Below are positions 26,352-34,137 of a stretch of DNA of 42,751 nucleotides, piece after piece; the stretch's first letter is position 1; each line of letters opens with the position of its first letter. The translations under genes were made by a program, and so were the position numbers. The notes under the pieces were generated by a model. The model saw nothing but the letters and a program-made list of their open reading frames with translations, was not told the origin of the DNA and made no database searches. The stretch lies in the NCBI GenBank assembly GCA_017469025.1, contig JAFUHD010000277.1:1-42751 (forward strand), in the 5' to 3' direction. The stretch is from Clostridia bacterium (GTDB lineage Bacteria > Bacillota > Clostridia > Christensenellales > Aristaeellaceae).

Positions 26352-26474
26352 TGCGCAACCTCCTCCTATAATGATGCAGCCCAGGCTTACGGCACAAATG
26401 AATCTGCTTCGTCTGTTATTCGGACCAGCCGCAACAGGGAATGCTGCAAATCACAGCCGCAAGAACGCCTCACA

Positions 26475-27677
26475 TCAGATTTCCTCTGTCAGATCGATGT
26501 CGCTCAGATCCGAACCGATATCCAGATCATCCGGAAGGTCTATATTGATATCGCTGACGTCAAAGTCAGCTTCAGGATTGATTCCGCGCTCAATTGCCTG
26601 TGACACGCTCTTGATATCAATCTTCCATCCAGTCAGACGGGCAGCAAGTCTGGCATTCTGGCCTTCCTTGCCGATTGCCAGTGAAAGCTGGTTGTCAGGT
26701 ACAATAACGTCGCAGCTTTTCTCCTTCTCATCCACCGTTACGCTTTGTACGGTTGCCGGATTCAGTGCATTGGCAATAAACTCTGCCGGTTCCGGAGACC
26801 ACTTGATAATATCAATCTTCTCATTCTTGAGTTCGGCAACCACCCGGTCAACACGCTGACCTCTTGGACCAACGCAGGAACCAACCGGATCAATCATCGG
26901 ATCTGTCGAATGTACGGCAATTTTGGTTCTCGCCCCGGCTTCACGGGCAATGGAACGGATCTGAACCTCGCCTTTCTGTATCTCAGGCACTTCCATTTCA
27001 AACAGCCGCTTGACAAGGCCCGGATGAATACGGGAAACGTGAACCTGTGTAGCTGTCTTTCCACCGCGTCCGGCACTGTCAACCTCAAGCACGTATACCT
27101 TGAGACGCTCGCCCGGTCTGTAATCATCCGTCGACATCTGCTCCCTGGCCTCAAGAATGCCAGCCGTCTTGCCGATTTCAACATTGACATCATGCGTTTC
27201 CTGGTTCACGCTGTAAACGATGGCAGTCAGGATTTCATTTTCCTTTTCAATAAAGGCATCATATGTCTTGCCGCGCTCGGCCTCGCGGATCTTCTGCACT
27301 ATGACCTGCTTGGCTGTCTGTGCTGCCATCCGCCTGAAATCCTTTGGCGTCACCTCAATCTCTACAATATCGTCTTCTTCATAGATCGGCTGTATCTTTC
27401 TCGCATCTTCGATGGAAATCTCCGTTGCATCATCCAGCACCTCAGGGACAACCATCTTGCGGGCAAATAGATGAACAGCACCGGTTTCGCGGTTGAGTTC
27501 AACACGAACATTTGTGTTGATCGGCATGGCCCCATTCTGCTTGTTGAAGTTGTTTTTATACGCGCTTTTGAGGGCTTCCTCAATTGCGGTAAACAAAACC
27601 TCCCTGCTGATGCCCTTTTCCTTGGCCAGCATGGAAACGGCTTCAATCATTTCCTTGTTCTGATTTCTATCCAGCAT
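26475..27677 (-). CDS. nusA: Transcription termination/antitermination factor NusA
   Basis: Binds RNA polymerase and nascent RNA, promoting pausing and intrinsic termination. The 400-residue protein has the N-terminal polymerase-binding domain (KEMIEAVSMLAKEKGI), an S1 domain (about 130-200, EIGKTAGILEAREQMSTDDYR), then two KH domains (VGSCVGPRGQRV near 265 and LAIGKEGQNARLAARLTGWK near 330), and an acidic end with DVSDINIDLPDDLDIGSD. I start at ATG 27675-27677 because AAAGGATC precedes it; the longer frame has no such site. The long acidic tail is typical of Firmicutes with no extra AR repeats. Confidence 0.96.
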   Translation of the reverse strand: MLDRNQNKEMIEAVSMLAKEKGISREVLFTAIEEALKSAYKNNFNKQNGAMPINTNVRVELNRETGAVHLFARKMVVPEVLDDATEISIEDARKIQPIYEEDDIVEIEVTPKDFRRMAAQTAKQVIVQKIREAERGKTYDAFIEKENEILTAIVYSVNQETHDVNVEIGKTAGILEAREQMSTDDYRPGERLKVYVLEVDSAGRGGKTATQVHVSRIHPGLVKRLFEMEVPEIQKGEVQIRSIAREAGARTKIAVHSTDPMIDPVGSCVGPRGQRVDRVVAELKNEKIDIIKWSPEPAEFIANALNPATVQSVTVDEKEKSCDVIVPDNQLSLAIGKEGQNARLAARLTGWKIDIKSVSQAIERGINPEADFDVSDINIDLPDDLDIGSDLSDIDLTEEI

Positions 27678-27696
27678 ACTGTCTAGATCCTTTCTC

Positions 27697-28200
27697 CTAA
27701 TCCCCAACCGTATCACCGAGATCCACGGCAGCTCCGTTCAGATCCTCTTCGGTGATAACAATTACCGGTTTGCATACAGATATCTCTTTCAATTCGAACG
27801 TCTCGGTCCGGTCTCCATCCGCCAGGCTTATTACACCTGCATCAAAGCCGGACAGTGACCCCTCAAATACCTTTTTCCCGTCACGGGGTTTATACAGATG
27901 AACCTCCACCAGCTGCCCGATATGTGAAAGGAAATCCTTTTCCCGCTTAAGCGGACGATCAAGGCCCGGCGAACATACCTCGAGATAGTCATAATCGACT
28001 TCCTCCACGATCGGGAGGACCCGCCTGTGATAGCTTTCACAGTCATTCAAGGTAATTCCGCCGGGCTTGTCAATATAAATGCGAAAATAACGGCTTGTGC
28101 CTTCTTTCACAATCTCTGCATCAACAAATTCAAACGCAAATTCCGCCGCAAGGCTTTCCAGCTACGGCTCTATGGTTTTGCTTAATTCGCTTCGTGCCAT
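27697..28200 (-). pseudogene. rimP: rimP (30S maturation factor), interrupted by an in-frame TAG at codon 13
   Basis: RimP binds free 30S subunits and assists assembly. Translating from ATG 28198-28200 (GAGGAGAG seven bases upstream) gives MARSELSKTIEP, then TAG (28162-28164), then LESLAAEFAFEFVDAEIVKEG, which is the ordinary RimP N-terminus read through without any frame change. Downstream the protein is intact: SRYFRIYIDKPGGITLNDCE, LEVCSPGLDRPLKRE, and the C-terminal SH3-like part, ending at TAG 27697-27699. A restart at GTG 28108-28110 would drop the first 30 residues. Either this is a nonsense mutation, a sequencing or assembly error, or some amber readthrough occurs. The gene heads the nusA-infB operon and would still be transcribed. 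Confidence 0.9.
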
Positions 28201-28390
28201 CCGCACTCTCCTCTTAATTTGCAGCAGCAGTATGCGCGCCAAAGGAATCATTGCTGACTTTCTGACAAATCCGCGCATTATGCCCGGGCAACCTCATTAA
28301 CGCAGCATTCTGACCTTCCGGCATCAAATCATCTGCACTGCCTGCTTCTTTTCAATACCAGTGCTTCGCACTGGTTTTCCATTTCATATC

Positions 28391-28455
28391 CGGTTTCCGG
28401 CATCAAACCCTGTCTGACGCCTGTGCGCCTGCGCCCTGGCTGCAGGCAGAAACCG
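28391..28455 (-). ncRNA. Candidate three-way-junction RNA in the rimP operon leader
   Basis: On the minus strand, P1 pairs 28449-28455 with 28391-28397 (7 bp, perfect), P2 pairs GCCTGC with GCAGGC (28442-28447 with 28427-28432), and P3 pairs 28415-28421 with 28399-28405 (7 bp, one G-U). A second copy of the 13-mer TTTGATGCCGGAA that contains the P3 3' strand lies 80 bases further down the leader (28316-28328) and could compete. I do not recognise a known riboswitch. Confidence 0.4.
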
Positions 28456-28477
28456 TAAAAAAACCGAATTAGAACAG

Positions 28478-28501
28478 AAAGAGTGGGCACGCCCACTCTT
28501 T
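28478..28501 (-). terminator. Hairpin in the rimP-nusA leader, likely NusA-responsive terminator
   Basis: AAAGAGTGGG/CCCACTCTTT with loop CACG is a perfect 10-bp stem about 40 bases after the predicted transcription start. The T-tract after it is broken (CTGTTCTAATTCGGTTTTTTT), as expected for a NusA-dependent terminator. Feedback termination by NusA in this leader is known in Bacillus subtilis; its use here is inference. Confidence 0.6.
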
Positions 28502-28546
28502 CCATAAAAAATCAGTTAAACATTCATTGCATTCACAAACAACCAG

Positions 28547-28575
28547 ATTATACACCGACTTATTTTAAAAAACAA
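28547..28575 (-). promoter_or_regulatory. Promoter of the rimP-nusA-infB operon
   Basis: TTGTTT (28570-28575), a 17-base spacer and TATAAT (28547-28552) on the minus strand. Transcription from about 28540 gives a leader of roughly 340 bases before rimP. Confidence 0.75.
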
Positions 28576-28660
28576 GCTCAGGCCATAAAAACACAAGTTT
28601 TTATTAAACACCGCCAAATTATATGCTTTCAGAAAGGTAACATTGCAACATGATCTGCCA

Positions 28661-29314
28661 TTATTCCATCTCCAGATAGGCCGCAAGTGCCTCCGGTGTC
28701 TCAAAATAATTCGGCAAACCGCGCATGAAAACCTGAATCGGTGCTATGCGGTGCGCCCAGCCCGCGCCGGCAAATGCGACACCGGCATCTCTGGCCATAT
28801 CATACCCGGGTTTGAGGTCATCTATCACCACACACTCCTCAGGCTGCAGGCCAAACCGTCTGCGGATCTCTTCTACCGGATAAACAGACGGTTTCCGCAT
28901 TTCCTTCGGCTGTTCCCAGCCAAATACGCAGTCCGGTTCCGGCAGTCCGTTTTCGGCATAATCCCTCAGAATATTGTCCCGGACAGAGTGGGATACCACG
29001 CACACCAGCCCGCCCTCTGCCTTCTGACGCTCAATGATCTTTCGCATGCCTTCAAAACAGACCGGAACGCGTGCTTTCACAAAGCTTTGCCAGATCTCAT
29101 ATTCCCGCTCAGTTTCCCTCTCCGTAAACCCGAGCGTCTGTTCGCAGTATGGCAGGAAGCCGGGTTCAAAGTTAAGCAGAAAGTAGTCATCCAGTGAAAC
29201 ATAATGTGTTGGCCGCATCTCCTCCAGTGCGGCCAGAAAAGCGGGATAGTGGATCATACGCGTACTGTCCATCACAGTATCATCGTGATCCAGAATCAGA
29301 CATCTGTATCTCAT
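28661..29314 (-). CDS. HAD-superfamily phosphatase/phosphatase-like hydrolase
   Basis: A 217-residue cytosolic protein with the complete HAD set: motif I ILDHDDTVMDS (nucleophile and acid Asp at residues 9 and 11), motif II CVVSHS near 108, motif III Lys in MRKPSVY near 143, and motif IV VVIDDLKPGYDMA near 168. Motif I has His between the two Asp and DT instead of the usual GT, a known variation. A helical cap of beta-phosphoglucomutase type occupies residues 18-90. The substrate is probably a small phosphate ester. It is transcribed away from the beta-mannosidase gene, with AAAGGGACG before ATG 29312-29314. Confidence 0.88.
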   Translation of the reverse strand: MRYRCLILDHDDTVMDSTRMIHYPAFLAALEEMRPTHYVSLDDYFLLNFEPGFLPYCEQTLGFTERETEREYEIWQSFVKARVPVCFEGMRKIIERQKAEGGLVCVVSHSVRDNILRDYAENGLPEPDCVFGWEQPKEMRKPSVYPVEEIRRRFGLQPEECVVIDDLKPGYDMARDAGVAFAGAGWAHRIAPIQVFMRGLPNYFETPEALAAYLEME

Positions 29315-29394
29315 GCTCGTCCCTTTCCATACCTGTACTTCCGATAAAGGCTGCTGCGCATTTATGACAGAAGCTTATATTTTTATCCCGCGCA

Positions 29395-29423
29395 TTGTTT
29401 CCATCCGGTGGGCATGATATAAT
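29395..29423 (+). promoter_or_regulatory. Promoter of the beta-mannosidase gene
   Basis: TTGTTT (29395-29400), 17 bases, TATAAT (29418-29423), with a short leader and AGGAGG at 29439-29444. No operator-like dyad is evident between it and the ATG. Confidence 0.8.
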
Positions 29424-29451
29424 TCTCAAAAAATTGCCAGGAGGTTTCTCC

Positions 29452-32166
29452 ATGTTTAAAAAGACCCTTGATCAAGGCTGGAACCTGACCGTTATCGGCA
29501 GCAATGTCTATGACATTCCCCAAAATCCTGTCTCAGCACAGGTGCCATCCAGTGTCTATTCGACCCTGCTTGAACACGGACTGATTCCAGACCCATTTTA
29601 CCGCGACAACGAGCTTTTGGCAACTCGTCTGCTTGAAAACGACTTCCGTTATGACACGGAGTTCACCGTCTCCGAAGAAGAATTGAGTGCCGCCACGCAT
29701 ATATTCCTGCGTTTCAACGGTATCGATACACTGGCAGATATCCTGCTCAACGGCGCTCAGATTGGACAGACCGACAATATGCACCGCGTGTTTGAGTTTG
29801 ATATCACAGACCTGCTCACTGCCGGCGTCCCCAATCATCTGACCGTCTGCCTTCATTCGCCCATCCGGTATATTGAATCCGAAAATGAACGCTGTCCGGT
29901 CGGCTACTCTTCAGATGCCATGCCCGGTTTTCCGCATCTGCGCAAAGCCGCATGCATGTTCGGCTGGGACTGGGGTCCCCGTCTGCCGGATGCCGGTCTG
30001 TTCAGACCTGTCGAGCTGCTCTTCCTGTCAAAGGCCCGAATTGAATCGCTTGGCATCCGTCAGATCCATGACCGCGAAAACGGTATTGTCAGCCGCGTAA
30101 AAATGAATCTGTCCGCCAATGTCGAATTTATGGATACCCCTGCACAAATTACACCGCTCATCCGTGCAACCATTACCGGACCGGACGGACGCAAATGGAC
30201 TGCAGAAAGCAAAAAGCTTTGTCCGGCACATGAGGCTGTCCTCACCGAATCCCTCACAGAAACCGGCGTCCGCCGCCTTCAAATGCCCATTCCGCTTTCT
30301 GTTGATATTGATAACCCTGAACTCTGGTGGCCGAACGGGTATGGCAAACAGCCTCTGTACACCGTCTGCGCCGAGCTTCTGGATGAATCCGGCAGCATCG
30401 TGGATACCTGCACAGTTCGTACCGGACTGCGCACCGTAACGGTTAACACTGATCCGATGCCTGGAGAAACATTTGATCCGCATATGAAGGACCAGACGCC
30501 GGACCTTGACGACGGTACCAACATTCTCCTGCCACAGGGCGAATCCAAGCGCATCTCCGTATCACGTCATGACACTCCGCTTGAAGGACGCAATTTCGCT
30601 GTTGAGGTGAACGGACTGCAGATTTTTGCCATGGGCGCCGACTATATTCCTGAGGATAACCTGCTGCCCCGGGTCACCCGCGAGCGTACTGATCTGCTTC
30701 TCACAACCGCACAGGAAAGCCACTATAACAGCATCCGCATCTGGGGCGGCGGCTATTTCCCGGATGATTTCTTCTATGAACTCTGCGATGAAAAAGGTCT
30801 GCTGATCTGGCAGGACATGATGTTCACCTGTGCCTCCTATGAACTGAGTCCTGCTTTTATCAAAAATACCACTGCTGAAATGCGGCAGAATATCCGCCGC
30901 CTGCGCAATCACCCATGTCTCGCGCTTTGGTGCGGCAACAACGAACTGGAAACGCAGTATGAGTTTAACGCCTGGCCGCAGTCCAGGAAACAGTTCTATG
31001 ATTACATCCGCCTCTTTGAAGCCATGATCCCGGACATCGTTCACGAAGAAGATCCGGATGCCTTCTACTGGCCGTCTTCCCCATCTTCCGGCGGTAATTT
31101 TGAAAACAGCATGGCTGAAAATCGCGGTGACACGCATTACTGGGGCGTCTGGCATGGAAACGAGCCGTTTACAGCCTACCGGAAGCATCATTACCGCTTC
31201 CTTTCCGAGTTTGGTTTCCAATCCTTCCCGGCCCTGCCTACCATCCGCCGCTTTACCGCTGACACTGACCGCAATATCTTCTCGCGTGTCATGGAGATGC
31301 ATCAGCGCAATGCTGCCGCCAACGGCAAGATTCTCAATTACCTTTCCGCAACCTTCCTCTATCCAAAGAACTTCGACGAGCTCGTCTACTGCTCCCAGCT
31401 CCTGCAGGCAGATGCCATCCGTTATGGCGTAGAGCATTTCCGCCGCCATCGCGGCACCTGCATGGGAACCATCGTCTGGCAGCTCAACGACTGCTGGCCG
31501 GTTGCCTCCTGGGCCAGTGTCGACTACTATGGCAACTGGAAAGCCCTTCAGTATGCAGAGAAGCGCATGTTTGCCCCCATCCTGATCTCCTGCGAAGAAC
31601 ATGGTGAACAGGACCAGAAGCCCAATCCAAATACCATGCCGATCCCGGTCGACATCAGCGCGGACCTGCATGTGTCAAACGAAACCGGAAACCCTGTTAC
31701 AGGCCTTGTCCGCTGGCAGCTCCGCCGTCCGGATTCTTCCATAATCAAAGCGGGCGAGCAGCAGATTACAGTTGCTCCTTACAGCGGCGAATGGCTGCCT
31801 CACCTTGACTTTAATGATCAGGATCCACTTGAGGCTCACCTTACCTACGAATTTGCGGTGGACGGCGCTTCCGTTTCCTGCGGAACCTCGCTGTTCTGCG
31901 CGCCCAAGCACTACCACTTTTTGGATCCGGAACTCACACTCCGTCAGGACGGCAGTGATCTGGTCGTCACCGCCCGCAACTTCGCCCGTGCTGTTTCCGT
32001 TGAAACAGAGGACAGCGTGCTTCGTCTCGATGATAACTTCATCGATCTCGAGCAGGGTGAACACCGCTTCCATGTACTCCCGACCCGCGATTTCACCAAA
32101 GCCGGCGAAGAAGCTGCCCCTTCCTCTTTCCGCGTACGCAGTCTCTACGATACTTACGAGAAGTAA
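29452..32166 (+). CDS. Beta-mannosidase (glycoside hydrolase family 2)
   Basis: Removes terminal beta-mannose from mannan- or N-glycan-derived oligosaccharides with retention. The 904-residue product has the galactose-binding-like N-domain (WNLTVIGSNVYDIPQNPVSAQ VPSS-type start), an immunoglobulin-like domain, and a TIM barrel from about residue 380 (FAMGADYIPEDNLLPR). The acid/base is Glu498 in WCGNNE and the nucleophile Glu586 in LSEFGFQSFP, both in the mannosidase rather than galactosidase pattern. No signal peptide is seen, so it acts on imported oligosaccharides. Start ATG 29452 follows AGGAGG; no transporter or other glycosidase gene is adjacent. Confidence 0.94.
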   Translation: MFKKTLDQGWNLTVIGSNVYDIPQNPVSAQVPSSVYSTLLEHGLIPDPFYRDNELLATRLLENDFRYDTEFTVSEEELSAATHIFLRFNGIDTLADILLNGAQIGQTDNMHRVFEFDITDLLTAGVPNHLTVCLHSPIRYIESENERCPVGYSSDAMPGFPHLRKAACMFGWDWGPRLPDAGLFRPVELLFLSKARIESLGIRQIHDRENGIVSRVKMNLSANVEFMDTPAQITPLIRATITGPDGRKWTAESKKLCPAHEAVLTESLTETGVRRLQMPIPLSVDIDNPELWWPNGYGKQPLYTVCAELLDESGSIVDTCTVRTGLRTVTVNTDPMPGETFDPHMKDQTPDLDDGTNILLPQGESKRISVSRHDTPLEGRNFAVEVNGLQIFAMGADYIPEDNLLPRVTRERTDLLLTTAQESHYNSIRIWGGGYFPDDFFYELCDEKGLLIWQDMMFTCASYELSPAFIKNTTAEMRQNIRRLRNHPCLALWCGNNELETQYEFNAWPQSRKQFYDYIRLFEAMIPDIVHEEDPDAFYWPSSPSSGGNFENSMAENRGDTHYWGVWHGNEPFTAYRKHHYRFLSEFGFQSFPALPTIRRFTADTDRNIFSRVMEMHQRNAAANGKILNYLSATFLYPKNFDELVYCSQLLQADAIRYGVEHFRRHRGTCMGTIVWQLNDCWPVASWASVDYYGNWKALQYAEKRMFAPILISCEEHGEQDQKPNPNTMPIPVDISADLHVSNETGNPVTGLVRWQLRRPDSSIIKAGEQQITVAPYSGEWLPHLDFNDQDPLEAHLTYEFAVDGASVSCGTSLFCAPKHYHFLDPELTLRQDGSDLVVTARNFARAVSVETEDSVLRLDDNFIDLEQGEHRFHVLPTRDFTKAGEEAAPSSFRVRSLYDTYEK

Positions 32167-32191
32167 ATACAGACCTTTTGTTCATAACAAA

Positions 32192-32218
32192 AACCGCAGC
32201 CAAATGCTGCGGTTTTTT
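32192..32218 (+). terminator. Terminator after the beta-mannosidase gene
   Basis: AACCGCAGC/GCTGCGGTT with a 5-base loop, followed by TTTTTT. The stem is perfect. Confidence 0.95.
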
Positions 32219-32421
32219 ATTGATTGTCCAGCAGGTGCGCTCTTTCGGCTCCAGACGCTGCTTCATTTGAAAGACCGGTCACGGCAGGTCAGCTTCATTC
32301 TTTGGCGGATGTATGTCGTCATCAAAAAGCCATTATCCGTCTGAAGCATGAAACACCGGTAATTCTGAAAATCGTTCCCGAACAGTGCCGCCTCCAGATA
32401 CAGACCCGGTAATCATACCGT

Positions 32422-33123
32422 TTAGACGTGTGCACCGGATGTAACCTGTTCGACAGAGTGAATACCGTCAATGGTATAGATGTGTTTGATCAGTTCGTCC
32501 GGATGTGCGTTCCACGGTGCATGCAGAAGTACATCTGCATGATACATGCTGTTATCTCCATGGCTGTTGACCTGAAGGCGCTTAATCGACAGATTTTTGT
32601 CCTTACAGTACCGCATCATCTGATCCAGCGCATTTTTCTTTGTATACACAACCCGTACCGTGATCTCTGAATCCCGTTTGAGTCCGTTCACCAGCCAGCT
32701 CAGGAGGAGCTCTGTCACCAGAACAAGCACCGTGCAGATAATGCCGCCTTCATAGAATCCGGCACCAATGGAAAGTCCGATAATACCAGTTGTCCATAAA
32801 CCGGCTGCTGTCGTCAGGCCTTTTACTTTCTTGTTCTTTGTAACCAGTATGGTTCCAGCGCCCAGAAAACCCAGACCGGTAATAATCTGCGCGCCCATAC
32901 GGGTTACATCTGCAGGTATCCCCATTCCCAGATAGAGATAATGACCAGTCATGGAGGCAGCTGCAGCACCAACACAAACCAGGGCATGTGTCCTGAATCC
33001 TGCCGGCCGGTTCTTCGCAGAACGCTCGAGGCCGATGATGGAACCACAGATCATTGAAAGAAATACACGAAAAATAACCGGTATCAGTTCAAGGCCGCGC
33101 AAGGAATCAAAAACAGTCAGCAT
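32422..33123 (-). CDS. MgtC/SapB-family membrane protein (first paralogue)
   Basis: A 233-residue protein with about five N-terminal helices (residues 10-150) carrying the MgtC signature: GSIIGLERSAKNRPAGFRTH, then RMGAQIITGLGFLGAGTI and GLTTAAGLWTTGIIGLSIGAG. A soluble ACT-like C-terminal domain (about 150-233) follows. MgtC proteins in pathogens lower F-ATPase activity and support growth at low magnesium; in commensals the role is less clear. I start at ATG 33121-33123 because GGGGAG is eight bases upstream; two earlier ATGs are less well placed. It lies 62 bases after its paralogue and is probably co-transcribed from the promoter at 33938. Confidence 0.88.
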   Translation of the reverse strand: MLTVFDSLRGLELIPVIFRVFLSMICGSIIGLERSAKNRPAGFRTHALVCVGAAAASMTGHYLYLGMGIPADVTRMGAQIITGLGFLGAGTILVTKNKKVKGLTTAAGLWTTGIIGLSIGAGFYEGGIICTVLVLVTELLLSWLVNGLKRDSEITVRVVYTKKNALDQMMRYCKDKNLSIKRLQVNSHGDNSMYHADVLLHAPWNAHPDELIKHIYTIDGIHSVEQVTSGAHV

Positions 33124-33185
33124 ATCCATTACTCCCCGTTTGCTCATGTCAGAATGCTATATGCAGATTATGACTGCACCCGTTT

Positions 33186-33899
33186 TCAGGATACAAGTTC
33201 CTGAACTGAAATAACGCATGGAAGCTCTGCAACCGTCGACAGAAGCGTCGAATGGGATGGTCTCTCACGGCTTAAGCGGATTGACATGATCGCAGCGGGA
33301 CATTTGTCTGCTTTGCGTTCCGTTTCTTCTATATCCAGATCAAAGATTGTCACACCGCTTTCATCCAGAAACTGTGTGATCTGTCCCAGATCCTCAATCT
33401 GTTCAAACATGACATGAATTGTCATATTTCTGAGCCGCCTCTTAAAGCTGAGTTCAATCCGGTATGAATAATCCAGTATAAAGACAACCGGAATCAGAAT
33501 GACAATAACACACTCAATAAAGCCGGCACCTGCTGCCATACCAATGCATGCCGTTGCAAAAAGACCCGTTGCGGTAGTAAGGCCACTGACCTGCTGATGC
33601 CCGGAGGCAATGATGGTGCCGGCGCCAAGAAAGCCAATACCGGCTATTACCTGTGCACCATAACGGGAGGCATCAAATTTGAGGCCTATTTCCTGCACAG
33701 CCGAAAGCCATTGGGTGTTCAGCATCTCATATTCATATTGTGCCATCAGAATAGACATACAGGCACCAAGTGTTGTCAGGATGTATGTTCTGAGGCCGGC
33801 TGCCCGCTTTTTTCGGGATCGGCCAAAGCCGAAAACAGCTCCGGCAAGACATGCAGTCAGAAGGCGCAATACCACGCTTGTAAATGTAAAAGCTTTCAA
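33186..33899 (-). CDS. MgtC/SapB-family membrane protein (second paralogue)
   Basis: A 237-residue protein with the same layout as its neighbour: GAVFGFGRSRKKRAAGLRTY, SRYGAQVIAGIGFLGAGTI and GLTTATGLFATACIGMAAGAG in the membrane part, then a soluble domain from about residue 155. The first signature has Gly-Arg in place of the usual Leu-Glu-Arg, losing an acidic residue that is normally kept, so its biochemistry may differ. The start is TTG 33897-33899 with AAGGGA upstream. It is the first gene of the pair, behind a promoter with a palindromic operator-like site. Confidence 0.85.
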   Translation of the reverse strand: MKAFTFTSVVLRLLTACLAGAVFGFGRSRKKRAAGLRTYILTTLGACMSILMAQYEYEMLNTQWLSAVQEIGLKFDASRYGAQVIAGIGFLGAGTIIASGHQQVSGLTTATGLFATACIGMAAGAGFIECVIVILIPVVFILDYSYRIELSFKRRLRNMTIHVMFEQIEDLGQITQFLDESGVTIFDLDIEETERKADKCPAAIMSIRLSRERPSHSTLLSTVAELPCVISVQELVS

Positions 33900-33925
33900 A
33901 GACTATCGTCCCTTCGGCAATGTAA

Positions 33926-33966
33926 TACAACGATATCATTGTAGACGTAATACCGCCGAATTTCAA
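33926..33966 (-). promoter_or_regulatory. mgtC-pair promoter with 18-bp palindrome at the -10 box
   Basis: TTGAAA (33961-33966) and TACAAT (33938-33943) are 17 bases apart on the minus strand. The -10 box is one end of TACAATGATATCGTTGTA (33926-33943), a palindrome with a single mismatch that would cover the -10 and start site. This suggests a dimeric repressor; the signal (metal ions or envelope stress) is not shown by the sequence. Confidence 0.6.
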
Positions 33967-34137
33967 CCCATCCTGCCCGCATAATATTTTTTCATGGCTG
34001 TTGGAACGATTGGCAACAGATTGGTGACAGAATATCACACAATCCCACATTTTGGGTTTTTTGCCTTTTCATTTCGTTTGAAAAGTAGTATTATATATTT
34101 GTGCAAAAGAAATGAACCCTTTGAAGGAGAACTGACA

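Noticed and set aside
28391-28455. Known riboswitch or tRNA in the rimP leader (initiator tRNA precedes rimP in some Proteobacteria)
   Set aside because: The fold has three stems with no anticodon or T-arm features, and no TPP, SAM, purine, c-di-GMP or T-box core sequence is present.
30562-31671. 369-residue minus-strand frame opposite the beta-mannosidase gene
   Set aside because: Shadow frame; the plus strand carries an intact GH2 enzyme with both catalytic glutamates, a promoter and a terminator.
32219-32421. Short frames between the beta-mannosidase terminator and the first MgtC gene
   Set aside because: No start with a ribosome binding site and no recognisable protein; treated as spacer between convergent genes.
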